A DNA stretch of 64,000 nucleotides from Pseudomonas sp. URIL14HWK12:I12 (GTDB lineage Bacteria > Pseudomonadota > Gammaproteobacteria > Pseudomonadales > Pseudomonadaceae), in contig NZ_QEQL01000006.1 in the NCBI RefSeq assembly GCF_003097135.1, forward strand, positions 1 to 64,000, written 5' to 3'. This document shows, in pieces, positions 42,538 to 51,409 of the stretch. The notes below the pieces were generated by a model. The model was not told the origin of the DNA, did not search any database, and saw nothing but the letters and a program-made list of their open reading frames with translations. Both the position numbers and the translations under genes were made by a program. The first letter of the stretch is position 1. Every line of letters begins with the position of its first letter.

Positions 42538-45500
42538 GCCGCTCTCCCTCCGCCTGGTGCATTCGCCATCCGGTCGCCACCCTTCTGCTCAGTGCCGCGC
42601 TGGTACTACTGGGCGCCTTGGCATTTGGGCGGCTTGCGCTGGCGCCGCTGCCCGAGGCGGAATTCCCCACGCTGCAGGTCAGCGCCCAGTTGCCCGGCGC
42701 CAGCCCGCAAACCATGGCCAGCTCCGTGGCCACGCCGTTGGAGGTGCAGTTCAGCGCCATCCCCGGCATCACCCAGATGACCTCCAACAGCGCATTGGGC
42801 TCCACCACCCTGACGCTGATGTTCAACCTCAGCAAGAACATCGATGCAGCCGCACAGGAAGTGCAGGCCGCGATCAACACCGCTGCCGGCAAGCTACCAC
42901 GCGACCTCCCGAGCCTGCCGACCTGGCGCAAGGTGAACCCGGCCGACAGCCCTGTGCTGATACTGGGCGTCAGCTCACGCAGCCTGACCGGCCCGCAACT
43001 GAGCGATGCGGTCGAAAACCTGCTAGCTCGGCAGATCAGCCAGATCGAAGGTGTTGGCCAAGTCAATATCGTCGGCCAGCAACGCCCTGCCATCCGTGTA
43101 CAAGCCAAGGCCGATCGCCTGGCAAGCCTTGGCCTGACCCTAGCCGACCTGCGCCTGGCCATCCAGGCAACAAGCCTGAACCTGGCCAAGGGTGCGCTCT
43201 ACGGCGACAGCCGCCTTTCTACCTTCAGTGCCAACGACCAATTGTTCAAGCCAGAAGAGTACGCCGACCTGATTGTGGCCTACCGCGGCGGCGCGGCCAT
43301 TCGCCTGGCCGATGTTGCCACCGTGAGCGCAGGTGCCGAAAACGACTACGTGCAAGCGTGGTCGGCAGACCAGCCAGGGGTGAACCTGGTCATCTCGCGC
43401 CAGCCCGGCGCCAACATCGTCGATACCGTCGAACGCATCCAGGCTGCACTGCCCGCCCTCAGAGCCGGCTTGCCGGCGACCCTGGACATCGAGACGCTCA
43501 ACGACCGGACCCAGACCATCCGCGCCTCGCTGCATGAAGTCGAGCTTACCCTGGCCATCGCCATTGCCTTGGTGATCGCGGTAATGGCGCTGTTCCTTCG
43601 GCAACTGTCGGCCACCTTGATTGTCTGCGCGGTGTTGGGTGTATCGCTGGTGGCGACTTTTGCATTGATGTATGTGATGGGTTTCACCCTGAACAACCTG
43701 ACGCTTATGGCAATCGTGATTGCCGTCGGTTTCGTGGTGGACGACGCGATCGTGGTGGTGGAGAACATCCATCGCCACCTGGAAGCAGGGGAGTCGCGCC
43801 TGGAGGCAGCCCTCAAAGGCAGCGCTGAAATCGGCTTCACCGTGGTATCGATCAGCTTCTCGCTGATCGCCGCCTTCATTCCGTTGCTGTTCATGGGCGG
43901 GGTGGTCGGCCGTTTGTTCAAGGAGTTTGCACTGACCGCGACAGGCACCATCCTGGTGTCGGTGCTCGTCTCGCTCACCGTGGCGCCGACGCTCGCAGCG
44001 CTGTTCATGAAGGCTCCCAAACCCCATGCGCACGGCAGGCGCGGTGCCAGCGAAAGGCTGCTGGCCGGATACGAGCGGTTGCTCGACAGCGCACTGGGGC
44101 ATCCGCGTACGCTGCTGACCCTGTTCGCAGCCTCGCTGGTGCTGGCGATGGCCGGCTACCTGTACATCCCCAAGGGTTTCTTCCCGGTTCAGGACACAGG
44201 CTTTGTGCTCGGCACCAGTGAGGCGGCGGCCGACATCTCCTACCCCGACATGATGGCCAAGCACCAGGCGTTAGCGCGAATCATCGCCGTCGACCCTGCA
44301 GTGCGCACCTGGTCGCACTCGGTGGGCGTCAGTGGCAGCAACCAGACCGTCGCCAACGGTCGCTTCTGGATTTCGCTCAAACCCCGTGAGCAACGCGATG
44401 TGTCGGCCAGTGAATTCATTGATCGGATCCGCAGCAAGCTTGCCCAGGTGCCCGGCATCGTGCTCTACCTGCGCGCCGGCCAAGACATCAACCTGGGTTC
44501 AGGCCCCAGCCGCAGCCAGTACCAGTACGTGCTCAAGAGCAATGATGGCGCTGCGCTCAACTACTGGGCCGCGCGGCTGACCGATACACTGCGCCAGATG
44601 CCCGCATTTCGTGACCTTTCCAACGACCTGCAACTGGGTGCGAACGTGACGCCGATCGACATTGACCGACGCGCGGCCGCCCGTTTCGGCATCACTACCG
44701 CCGATGTGGATCAGGCGCTCTACGACGCCTTTGGCCAGCGACAGATCAGCGAATTCCAGACCGACACCAACCAATACAAAGTGATTCTGGAGCTCGACGC
44801 AGCCCAGCGTGGCCAGGCGCAAAGCCTGAATTGGTTCTACCTGCGCTCGCCGCTGACCGGCGAGCAGGTGCCACTGGCCGCCCTGGCGCATGTGGGCACA
44901 CCGCAAAATGGGCCGTTGTCGATTGCACATGACGGTATGTTTCCGGCCGCCAACTTGTCGTTCAACCTGGCGCCCGGCGTGGCGCTGGGCGATGCGGTGG
45001 ACCAGCTACAGCAGGCGCAGAAACAGATCGGCATGCCGGCAAACGTCACCGGTAGCTTTCAGGGCGCCGCGCAGGCGTTTCGCAGTTCGTTGGCCAGCCA
45101 GCCCTGGCTGATCCTGGCGGCCTTGGTGGCGGTGTACATCATCCTGGGCGTGCTCTACGAAAGCCTCGTGCACCCGCTGACGATCATCTCCACCCTGCCT
45201 TTAGCGGGCCTGGGGGCCCTCGCACTGCTCTGGCTGAGCGGGCAGAGCTTCACCATCATGGCGTTGATCGGGCTGGTGCTGCTGATCGGTATCGTCAAGA
45301 AAAACGGCATATTGCTGATCGACTTTGCCCTCAACGCTCAGCGTGAGGCCAGCCTCACGCCGCACGAGGCGATCCGCCAAGCGTGCCTTGCGCGGGTCCG
45401 GCCCATCGTGATGACGACCCTCGCCGCGTTATTGGGGGCGGTGCCGTTGATGCTCGGCTATGGTAGCGGTGCGGAGCTGCGCCAACCGCTGGGCATTGCG

Positions 45501-45599
45501 GTGGTGGGGGGCCTTATGGTGAGTCAGTTGCTGACGTTGTTCACCACGCCGATCATCTACCTGCAACTTGAGCGCTGGTTTCACCGGCGAGGCCGGTGA
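42534..45599 (+). CDS. RND efflux pump permease (MuxB/MdtB type)
   Basis: The 1021-residue pump has the RND layout of two six-helix halves with large periplasmic loops. The proton-relay acidic pair is in FVVDDAIVVVENIHRH (helix 4), followed by the EIGFTVVSISFSLIAAFIP signature. It starts at GTG 42534, overlapping the adaptor stop. The sequence begins MSRSPSAWCIRHPVATLLL like MdtB/MdtC. No outer-membrane factor follows, so the pump must borrow one. Substrates cannot be predicted. Confidence 0.9.
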   Translation: MSRSPSAWCIRHPVATLLLSAALVLLGALAFGRLALAPLPEAEFPTLQVSAQLPGASPQTMASSVATPLEVQFSAIPGITQMTSNSALGSTTLTLMFNLSKNIDAAAQEVQAAINTAAGKLPRDLPSLPTWRKVNPADSPVLILGVSSRSLTGPQLSDAVENLLARQISQIEGVGQVNIVGQQRPAIRVQAKADRLASLGLTLADLRLAIQATSLNLAKGALYGDSRLSTFSANDQLFKPEEYADLIVAYRGGAAIRLADVATVSAGAENDYVQAWSADQPGVNLVISRQPGANIVDTVERIQAALPALRAGLPATLDIETLNDRTQTIRASLHEVELTLAIAIALVIAVMALFLRQLSATLIVCAVLGVSLVATFALMYVMGFTLNNLTLMAIVIAVGFVVDDAIVVVENIHRHLEAGESRLEAALKGSAEIGFTVVSISFSLIAAFIPLLFMGGVVGRLFKEFALTATGTILVSVLVSLTVAPTLAALFMKAPKPHAHGRRGASERLLAGYERLLDSALGHPRTLLTLFAASLVLAMAGYLYIPKGFFPVQDTGFVLGTSEAAADISYPDMMAKHQALARIIAVDPAVRTWSHSVGVSGSNQTVANGRFWISLKPREQRDVSASEFIDRIRSKLAQVPGIVLYLRAGQDINLGSGPSRSQYQYVLKSNDGAALNYWAARLTDTLRQMPAFRDLSNDLQLGANVTPIDIDRRAAARFGITTADVDQALYDAFGQRQISEFQTDTNQYKVILELDAAQRGQAQSLNWFYLRSPLTGEQVPLAALAHVGTPQNGPLSIAHDGMFPAANLSFNLAPGVALGDAVDQLQQAQKQIGMPANVTGSFQGAAQAFRSSLASQPWLILAALVAVYIILGVLYESLVHPLTIISTLPLAGLGALALLWLSGQSFTIMALIGLVLLIGIVKKNGILLIDFALNAQREASLTPHEAIRQACLARVRPIVMTTLAALLGAVPLMLGYGSGAELRQPLGIAVVGGLMVSQLLTLFTTPIIYLQLERWFHRRGR

Positions 45600-45671
45600 G
45601 GGGCGAACACCGCGCCTGCTTTCATCAGCGAGCCACCCAGCCAGCGCCAAGGGCGGGTTAACGTTTATTTT

Positions 45672-45685
45672 CGAACGTACGTTCG
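45672..45685. promoter_or_regulatory. Perfect 14-bp palindrome, TetR-type operator candidate
   Basis: CGAACGTACGTTCG lies 72 bp past the RND stop and 189 bp before the diguanylate cyclase. Its shape resembles operators of TetR-family repressors. A direct repeat TGTAACGC follows at 45709 and 45720 (11-bp spacing). The remaining 45600-45874 shows nothing else recognisable. Confidence 0.5.
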
Positions 45686-45874
45686 CACCAATACGGGGGC
45701 CAGGCACGTGTAACGCCCCTGTAACGCGTTAAAAATAAAGGTAAAACCAGGCTTCTGGTGCGCAAAGAAGTTGCCGGTGACCTGAAAGATCGCCGAAACC
45801 CGCTGAATGTGCAGCTTGTGAGGGGGCGACGCGCTCCCTATCATACCGCCCCCAACCAACGGCCAGTGCGCCCT

Positions 45875-47416
45875 ATGCCCATTACCACGACCTCGCATAA
45901 TGCCCGCGCACAGCGGCTACTGGCAGCCGGATGCCTGGCGGGGATCTTGGCAATTGTCGGGTTAGTGGCATTTCTGCTGGCTCGCGAGCATAGCCTTGCG
46001 CGAGCATCGGCGGTACGCAACGCAGCTAACATTGCGCAGCTGATAGAGGCTGATGTACAGCGTAACGCCGAGCTCTACGACCTGGCCCTGCAGGGGCTGG
46101 CCGAAACCGTGAGTAACCCCGACTTTGCACATATTCCTCCGCGCCTGCGCCACCAGATGCTGTTCGGCCGTGCCATCGCTGCCCCGCTGCGTGGCGACGT
46201 ACTATGGCTCGATACCCAGGGCAACGTGGTCGCAGACTCGGTAGCCTCGCCACCGCGGCCCGGCAATTTCGGGGCTTGGCCAGGGTTTCAGTACCTGCGC
46301 GATCATCCCGGCAATGCCTTGAACATCAGCCCGCCGTTCCGCGACACGCTGGGCGAGCTGGGCTGGTGCATCAGTTTCAGCCGTCGCATCGAGGCCCCGG
46401 ACGGAACATTCCTGGGCGTTGCCACCGGCGCGTTGCGCTTGGATTACTTCAATCACTTGTTTCGTGACCTGAACATCGGCGTGGACAGCAGCATCAGCCT
46501 CATCAGCGATGCTGGTTATATCCTGGCGCGCGAACCCCTCACAGGCAACGATGAAGTGGTGGGGCAGAACTTCAGCCACGCACCGGGCATGCGGCAGTTT
46601 CTCGACGGCGGCCGCACAGGCAGTGTCACCCGAATGTCCGGGCTGGACGGCAAGGAGCGCGTGTACACCTATACCCAGGTGGGCAAGCTGCCCATGAGGG
46701 TGGTGGTGGGCGTCTCTACCGAGCAGGTATTCGGGCCCTGGCGGCGCACCGCAGCCATGGTGGGCGCAGCCACCGTTGCGCTATGCCTGGGCATCTTCGT
46801 GCTTACGCTGCTGCTGCGCCGTGAGCTCAACCGCCGACAGCGCGCCGAGTTGAACCTGGCGAACCTTGCAATGACCGACGGCCTTACCGGGCTTGCGAAT
46901 CGGCGCCGCCTGGATCAGACACTCGCCGTGGAGTGGCTGCGTGCTCAGCGCAATCGCGACACGGTGGCGTTGCTGATGATCGACGTGGACCACTTCAAGG
47001 TGTTCAACGAACGCCATGGCCATCACGGCGGCGACAGCGCGCTGCGAGGTGTTGCCCAGATCATCGGCAACTGCATCCACCGCCCTGCCGACTTGGCGGC
47101 CCGTTATGGCGGCGAAGAGTTCGTGGTGGTGCTCGCACAAACCGATCTCTATGGGGCTCTGGTGCTAGCCGAGGCCATTCGCAAGGCTGTGCAAATTCAC
47201 CCGCCAATGGGGCCTGGGCTTTCCAAAGTAACGGTGAGTATCGGCGTCAGCGCCCTGCGCGCTCGGCCCAGCGTGCCACTGAGCACCTTGCTATGCAGTG
47301 CCGACCAGGCGCTTTACCAAGCCAAGGCGCAAGGCCGCAATCGCGTCTGCTCTCATGAGGATGAATTGCTTCAGAACCCGGCCATAAAAAAAGCGCCGGC
47401 AGAGCCGGCGCAATGA
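45875..47416 (+). CDS. Membrane diguanylate cyclase with periplasmic sensor domain
   Basis: Makes cyclic di-GMP in response to an external signal. From ATG 45875 it is 513 residues: a membrane segment (LLAAGCLAGILAIVGLVAFLL), a periplasmic PDC/Cache-like domain (about 50-300), a second membrane segment (TVALCLGIFVLTLLL) and a GGDEF domain. The active-site motif is GGEEF, and RPAD five residues before it is the inhibitory RxxD site, so it should be active and product-inhibited. The last dozen codons read through a terminator that belongs to the opposite strand. Confidence 0.92.
   Translation: MPITTTSHNARAQRLLAAGCLAGILAIVGLVAFLLAREHSLARASAVRNAANIAQLIEADVQRNAELYDLALQGLAETVSNPDFAHIPPRLRHQMLFGRAIAAPLRGDVLWLDTQGNVVADSVASPPRPGNFGAWPGFQYLRDHPGNALNISPPFRDTLGELGWCISFSRRIEAPDGTFLGVATGALRLDYFNHLFRDLNIGVDSSISLISDAGYILAREPLTGNDEVVGQNFSHAPGMRQFLDGGRTGSVTRMSGLDGKERVYTYTQVGKLPMRVVVGVSTEQVFGPWRRTAAMVGAATVALCLGIFVLTLLLRRELNRRQRAELNLANLAMTDGLTGLANRRRLDQTLAVEWLRAQRNRDTVALLMIDVDHFKVFNERHGHHGGDSALRGVAQIIGNCIHRPADLAARYGGEEFVVVLAQTDLYGALVLAEAIRKAVQIHPPMGPGLSKVTVSIGVSALRARPSVPLSTLLCSADQALYQAKAQGRNRVCSHEDELLQNPAIKKAPAEPAQ
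47386..47411 (-). terminator. Terminator for the DUF2383 gene, inside the cyclase 3' end
   Basis: The stem GCGCCGGC / GCCGGCGC with a three-base loop is followed on the minus strand by TTTTTTTATGG. It lies within the last 30 bases of the convergent diguanylate cyclase reading frame, which ends KKAPAEPAQ because of it. Confidence 0.85.
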
Positions 47417-47462
47417 GGGATCCAGCATGTGCTGGCACGAGCGATGATCGGTAAATCGGTAA

Positions 47463-47918
47463 TCAGCTGGCGCGGGCGATGTTGCGCAAGGCCTTGATTT
47501 GGTCGTGGTTACGCTGCACGCCGTGGTACTGGCGCTCCACGATGGAGAACACATTTGCGGGGAGCGGTTCGTCCAGGGCCTCTTTGTAGGCTTTGAGCGC
47601 TACGTCTTCACCACGCTCAACTTCATTGAGAATGGCCTCTTCACTTTTACCGGTGACCAGAGATTTCAGGTCTACCCAGCGGCGATGCAGGTCACCGGAG
47701 AAGCTAGTTGAATCCTCTGGCGTGCCGCCCAGCAGAGTCACTGCCTCCTGCAGCTCGCCAGCGGCCACTTCGCATTCGATGGCGCGTTTGAGAAACAGGT
47801 TCTTGAGCTCAGCATTTTTCACGTCATCAGCGCAGGTTCTAAACCCTTCTTGGCCGTCTTTGCAGGTTTCGATAAGGTGGTTGAGCACTGATACAACGTC
47901 TTTGCCAGACTTGGTCAT
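47463..47918 (-). CDS. DUF2383 (PA2169-family) four-helix-bundle protein
   Basis: A 151-residue ferritin-like helical-bundle protein of the PA2169 family; ATG 47918 has GAGGA seven bases upstream. The helices SVLNHLIETCKDGQEGFRTCADDV, AELKNLFLKRAIECEVAAGELQEAV and the C-terminal EAILNEVERGEDVALKAYKEAL are typical. It carries no signal peptide. These proteins are linked to stress or biofilm growth in Pseudomonas, with no defined activity. It stands alone between two convergent genes' terminators. Confidence 0.82.
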   Translation of the reverse strand: MTKSGKDVVSVLNHLIETCKDGQEGFRTCADDVKNAELKNLFLKRAIECEVAAGELQEAVTLLGGTPEDSTSFSGDLHRRWVDLKSLVTGKSEEAILNEVERGEDVALKAYKEALDEPLPANVFSIVERQYHGVQRNHDQIKALRNIARAS

Positions 47919-48121
47919 GAAGCTGTCCTCTGATGAGATGATGCTTAACAACTCTGCAGAAGACGTGCCAAGAACTGATCAGCCAAAAAGCTTATTTAAA
48001 TCATGGATTTGGGAAAACGACTTGAAAGAAGCGTCAGTTGTTCTGCACTACTCCAAAGAAATTGCATTGCAAAATGCAATTCCAAATCCAACATTCGTCG
48101 CAGTATTTAAAGTGCCAGATA

Positions 48122-48361
48122 ATGAACCCCGAGATGCTTGAACAGCTTGTAACTCAGCCCATGCCGTTCGGCAAATATAAGGGCAGGTTACTTGCCGACC
48201 TCCCCGGCCACTACCTGGCATGGTTCGCTCGAGAAGGCTTTCCAAAGGGCCAGCTGGGTACTTTGCTGGCCCTGATGCACGAGATCGACCACAACGGCCT
48301 GAAAAGTTTACTGGACCCTTTGCGCAGGCAAAAAAATGGGGCGCCGACCAAGCGCCCCTAA
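48122..48361 (+). CDS. DUF3820 family small protein
   Basis: A 79-residue protein with the DUF3820 core PMPFGKYKGRLLADLPGHYLAWFA near the N-terminus. It resembles a small putative quorum or nucleic-acid-associated domain in exonuclease-like proteins, without catalytic residues visible. ATG 48122 is chosen by family fit; the ribosome site is weak. Its last third overlaps the terminator of convergent eda. Confidence 0.75.
   Translation: MNPEMLEQLVTQPMPFGKYKGRLLADLPGHYLAWFAREGFPKGQLGTLLALMHEIDHNGLKSLLDPLRRQKNGAPTKRP
48330..48358 (-). terminator. Terminator of zwf-pgl-eda, inside the DUF3820 gene
   Basis: On the minus strand GGGGCG / CGCCCC flanks a nine-base loop and runs into ATTTTTTT, 22 bp beyond the eda stop. 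The whole structure lies within the 3' end of the convergent DUF3820 reading frame. Confidence 0.8.
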
Positions 48362-48380
48362 AAGCCATGAAACAAATTTT

Positions 48381-49043
48381 TTAGTCCAGCAACGCCAGCG
48401 CTTCGCGGCTGCATCGCTCGACCTGCTCCCATTGGCCAGCCTCGATCCAGGCTTTATCCAGCATCCAAGTGCCGCCTACACACATCACGTTCTTAAGGCG
48501 CATATAGGTATTGAGGTTGGTGGTGTTGACCCCGCCCGTCGGGCAGAAGCGTACGTCGCCAAAAGGCCCGGCGAACGCTTTGATCGCGCCTATACCACCG
48601 CTGATCTCAGCGGGAAACAGCTTGAAACGGCGATAGCCCAGGGCATATCCCATCATGATTTCCGAGGCGGTTGCCACGCCCGGCAGCAAGGGGATCGGGC
48701 TGTCGACACCCGCCTCGAGCATGTCCTGAGTGCAACCTGGGGTCACCACGAACTGTGCGCCCACGTCCTCGACAGCCTTGAGCATGTCGCGGTCCAGCAC
48801 GGTGCCGGCGCCTACCAGCAAATTGGGGCGATGCTCGCGCAGCAGCTTGATAGCCTTCAGGCCATACTGCGAGCGCAGTGTGACCTCCAGCGCAGTCAGC
48901 CCGCCGGCGGCCAGTGCGTCGGCCAGCGGCAGAATTTCGCTTTCCGAATTGATCACGATGACCGGCAGGATCCGCGCAGTGGCGGCCAGGGTGTCGATCT
49001 GTTTGATCTTGTCCTGCATCAGGGCTTTGCGTTCAGGCGTCAT
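48381..49043 (-). CDS. eda: KDPG aldolase
   Basis: Eda splits 2-keto-3-deoxy-6-phosphogluconate to pyruvate and glyceraldehyde 3-phosphate, the last Entner-Doudoroff step. The 220-residue class I aldolase has the Schiff-base lysine in RRFKLFPAE and the proton-relay Glu in TALEVTLRS, and CPTGGVN for phosphate binding. AAGGA precedes ATG 49043. It ends the zwf-pgl-eda operon. Confidence 0.96.
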   Translation of the reverse strand: MTPERKALMQDKIKQIDTLAATARILPVIVINSESEILPLADALAAGGLTALEVTLRSQYGLKAIKLLREHRPNLLVGAGTVLDRDMLKAVEDVGAQFVVTPGCTQDMLEAGVDSPIPLLPGVATASEIMMGYALGYRRFKLFPAEISGGIGAIKAFAGPFGDVRFCPTGGVNTTNLNTYMRLKNVMCVGGTWMLDKAWIEAGQWEQVERCSREALALLD

Positions 49044-49061
49044 GGCGACTGATCCTTGTTT

Positions 49062-49775
49062 TCAGGGGCACCAGAAGATGTCCAGTGGAGCGTTCAGGAA
49101 AGCGCGAACCGGCATCTGCGCCAGGTCGTCCCCGGCCAGCGCCGTGCGCAGCGTGTCGAGTTTGCCCTGCCCTTGGATGGACAGGATCGGGTAACGCGCA
49201 CCCGCCAGCAGAGAGCGGGTCATGCTCAGCCGCTGGTGCGGCACACTCGGTGCCAACATGGGCACACAGCGCCGCGGGTTATCTTCGGCCAGCGCCTCGG
49301 CAAGGCCAGGGCTTGCAGGGAACAGGGAGGCGGTGTGGCCATCGTCGCCCATGCCCAGCACCAGCACGTCGATCTCGCCGAGTTCAGCCAGGGCGTGGTC
49401 CGCCTGGGCTGCGGATTCTTCCTGGCTGTCAGTGGCACGGTAGAGCCCGATGAAGTGCGCCTTGGCCACCGGACCTTGCAGAAGATAGCGTTTGACCAAC
49501 CCTTCGTTGCTGTCGGCATGGGTGACAGGAACCCAACGCTCATCAGCCAGGGTGATGGTGACTTTGCTCCAGTCCAGCACCAGCCGGGCTAGCGCCTGGA
49601 AGAACATCACCGGGCTACGGCCGCCGGACACCACCAACGCTGCGTGGCCGCGCGCCTCGATCCCGTCACGCAGCCGCTCGACCACCCGCTCGGCCAATGA
49701 CTCGGCCAGCAGCGGTGGGCTTGTGAATTCATGGGCTGCCAGGTGCTTGGGCAGCTTCAGTTCAGATATCGCCAT
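49062..49775 (-). CDS. pgl: 6-phosphogluconolactonase
   Basis: Pgl hydrolyses 6-phosphogluconolactone to 6-phosphogluconate. The 237-residue protein is of the glucosamine-6-phosphate isomerase-like type (DevB), with VVSGGRSPVMFFQ, LADERWVPV and VLGMGDDGHTASLFP. It overlaps the zwf stop by 14 bp, so it is coupled to it, and is followed by eda. Confidence 0.95.
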   Translation of the reverse strand: MAISELKLPKHLAAHEFTSPPLLAESLAERVVERLRDGIEARGHAALVVSGGRSPVMFFQALARLVLDWSKVTITLADERWVPVTHADSNEGLVKRYLLQGPVAKAHFIGLYRATDSQEESAAQADHALAELGEIDVLVLGMGDDGHTASLFPASPGLAEALAEDNPRRCVPMLAPSVPHQRLSMTRSLLAGARYPILSIQGQGKLDTLRTALAGDDLAQMPVRAFLNAPLDIFWCP

Positions 49776-51228
49776 ACCAGGATCTCCCGTCGCGGGTAAT
49801 CAGTGCGATGGAGCTCATCGGCCCCCAGGAGCCCGCCGCATAGGGCTTGGGCACGTCGCCGGAACGTTTCCAACCGGCGATCAACTGGTCGCACCATTTC
49901 CACGAGTATTCGATTTCGTCTTTGCGGACGAACAGATTTTGGTTGCCCTGCATCACTTCCAGTAACAGCCGCTCGTACGCGTCAGGGATTCGCGCACTGC
50001 GGTAGGCATCGGAGAAATTCAACTGCAGTGGGCCACTGCGAAGTTGCATCCCCTTGTCCAGCCCCTGTTCCTTGGTCATTACCCGCAGAGAAATGCTTTC
50101 GTCGGGCTGCAAGCGAATGATCAGTTTGTTGCTGATCTGCATACGCTGCTCCGGGGCGAAGATGTAGTGCGGGGGTTCCTTGAAGTGAATCACGATCTGC
50201 GACAGCTTCTGCGGCATGCGTTTGCCGGTACGCAAGTAGAAGGGCACCCCGGCCCAGCGCCAGTTGCGGATGTCGGCACGCAGGGCCACGAAGGTTTCCG
50301 TGTCGCTGTGAGGGTTGGAGTTTTCTTCTTCCAGGTAGCCGGGAACGGCACGGCCCTCACTGTAGCCGGCGATGTATTGACCCCGCACCACATGGGTGTG
50401 CAGGGCTTCGCCTGTAATCGGCTGCAGGGCCTTGAGCACCTTCACCTTTTCGTCGCGGATAGCGTCGGCGGACAAGTCCGCTGGCGGGTCCATGGCAATC
50501 AGGCACAGCAGCTGCACCAGGTGGTTCTGGATCATGTCTCGCAGCTGGCCAGCCTTGTCGAAGTAACCCCAGCGCCCCTCGATGCCTACTTTCTCGGCCA
50601 CGGTGATTTCCACGTGGGAGATGTAATTCTGGTTCCACTGGGTCTCGAACAGGCTGTTGGCGAAGCGCAGCGCGATCAGGTTCTGAACCGTCTCTTTCCC
50701 TAGGTAGTGGTCGATGCGGTAAACGCGGTTCTCGGGAAAGTAACGCGCTACGGCATCATTGACCGTGCGCGAGGATTCCAGGTCATGGCCGATGGGTTTT
50801 TCCAGCACAGCACGCGTGCGGTCAGCCAGGCCCACCTTAGCGAGGTTTTCACAAATCGCCCCATACACGGCAGCAGGTGTCGCGAAGTAGGCAATCACGG
50901 TGCCGCTGTCGCCGATGCGCTCGGCGAGTGTCACGTAGTCGTCGGCCTTGAGAAAATCCACGTGTACGTATTCAAGCCGCGCCTTGAAGCGCGCAAGAGC
51001 AGTTTCTTCGAGCTGCTCGGCTGGCACGAACTCTCGCAGGTGCTCTTCGATCTGCCCCAGGTGATACGCCGCATCGCCCGCCTCTCGTGCCAACGCCAAC
51101 AGGCGTGTGTTCTCATGCAGCAGCTCCGCACGGTCGAGCTGGAACAGCGCTGGAAACAGCTTGCGCAACGCCAGGTCTCCCATAGCGCCGAACAAGGCAA
51201 AGGTGCAAGGCTCAGAAATCGAAATCAT
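49762..51228 (-). CDS. zwf: Glucose-6-phosphate 1-dehydrogenase
   Basis: Zwf oxidises glucose 6-phosphate to the lactone with NAD(P)+. ATG 51228 (MISISEPCTFALFGAMG) gives 488 residues; codons further upstream are only open frame. The nucleotide-binding FALFGAMGDLALRKLFP and the active-site RIDHYLGKETVQN (catalytic His nearby) are intact. First gene of zwf-pgl-eda, divergent from hexR. The ribosome site is weak (AAGAA). Confidence 0.96.
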   Translation of the reverse strand: MISISEPCTFALFGAMGDLALRKLFPALFQLDRAELLHENTRLLALAREAGDAAYHLGQIEEHLREFVPAEQLEETALARFKARLEYVHVDFLKADDYVTLAERIGDSGTVIAYFATPAAVYGAICENLAKVGLADRTRAVLEKPIGHDLESSRTVNDAVARYFPENRVYRIDHYLGKETVQNLIALRFANSLFETQWNQNYISHVEITVAEKVGIEGRWGYFDKAGQLRDMIQNHLVQLLCLIAMDPPADLSADAIRDEKVKVLKALQPITGEALHTHVVRGQYIAGYSEGRAVPGYLEEENSNPHSDTETFVALRADIRNWRWAGVPFYLRTGKRMPQKLSQIVIHFKEPPHYIFAPEQRMQISNKLIIRLQPDESISLRVMTKEQGLDKGMQLRSGPLQLNFSDAYRSARIPDAYERLLLEVMQGNQNLFVRKDEIEYSWKWCDQLIAGWKRSGDVPKPYAAGSWGPMSSIALITRDGRSWYGDI

Positions 51229-51291
51229 GATATGAATTCTTTTATCAAGTTGAACAAGTATTACGGTTTTGCTCGCAAGCCTCAAGGCCAA

Positions 51292-51308
51292 ATGTAGTAA
51301 TAAAACAA
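51292..51308. promoter_or_regulatory. Degenerate HexR-type site between zwf and hexR
   Basis: ATGTAGTAATAAAACAA resembles the HexR operator but its half-sites are spaced nine bases apart (ATGT-N9-ACAA), not seven or eight as in the consensus TTGT-N7/8-ACAA. It sits 64-80 bp from the zwf ATG and 102-118 bp from that of hexR, where HexR is known to bind in P. putida. Confidence 0.55.
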
Positions 51309-51409
51309 CAAAGCGAGCATGCTAACAGAATGCAGTGGTGAACCTGCCTACCCCCCAGTACGATAGACCACCCGCGAAGACAGCCTCACAAACGCCCAAG
51401 GAGCCCAGC

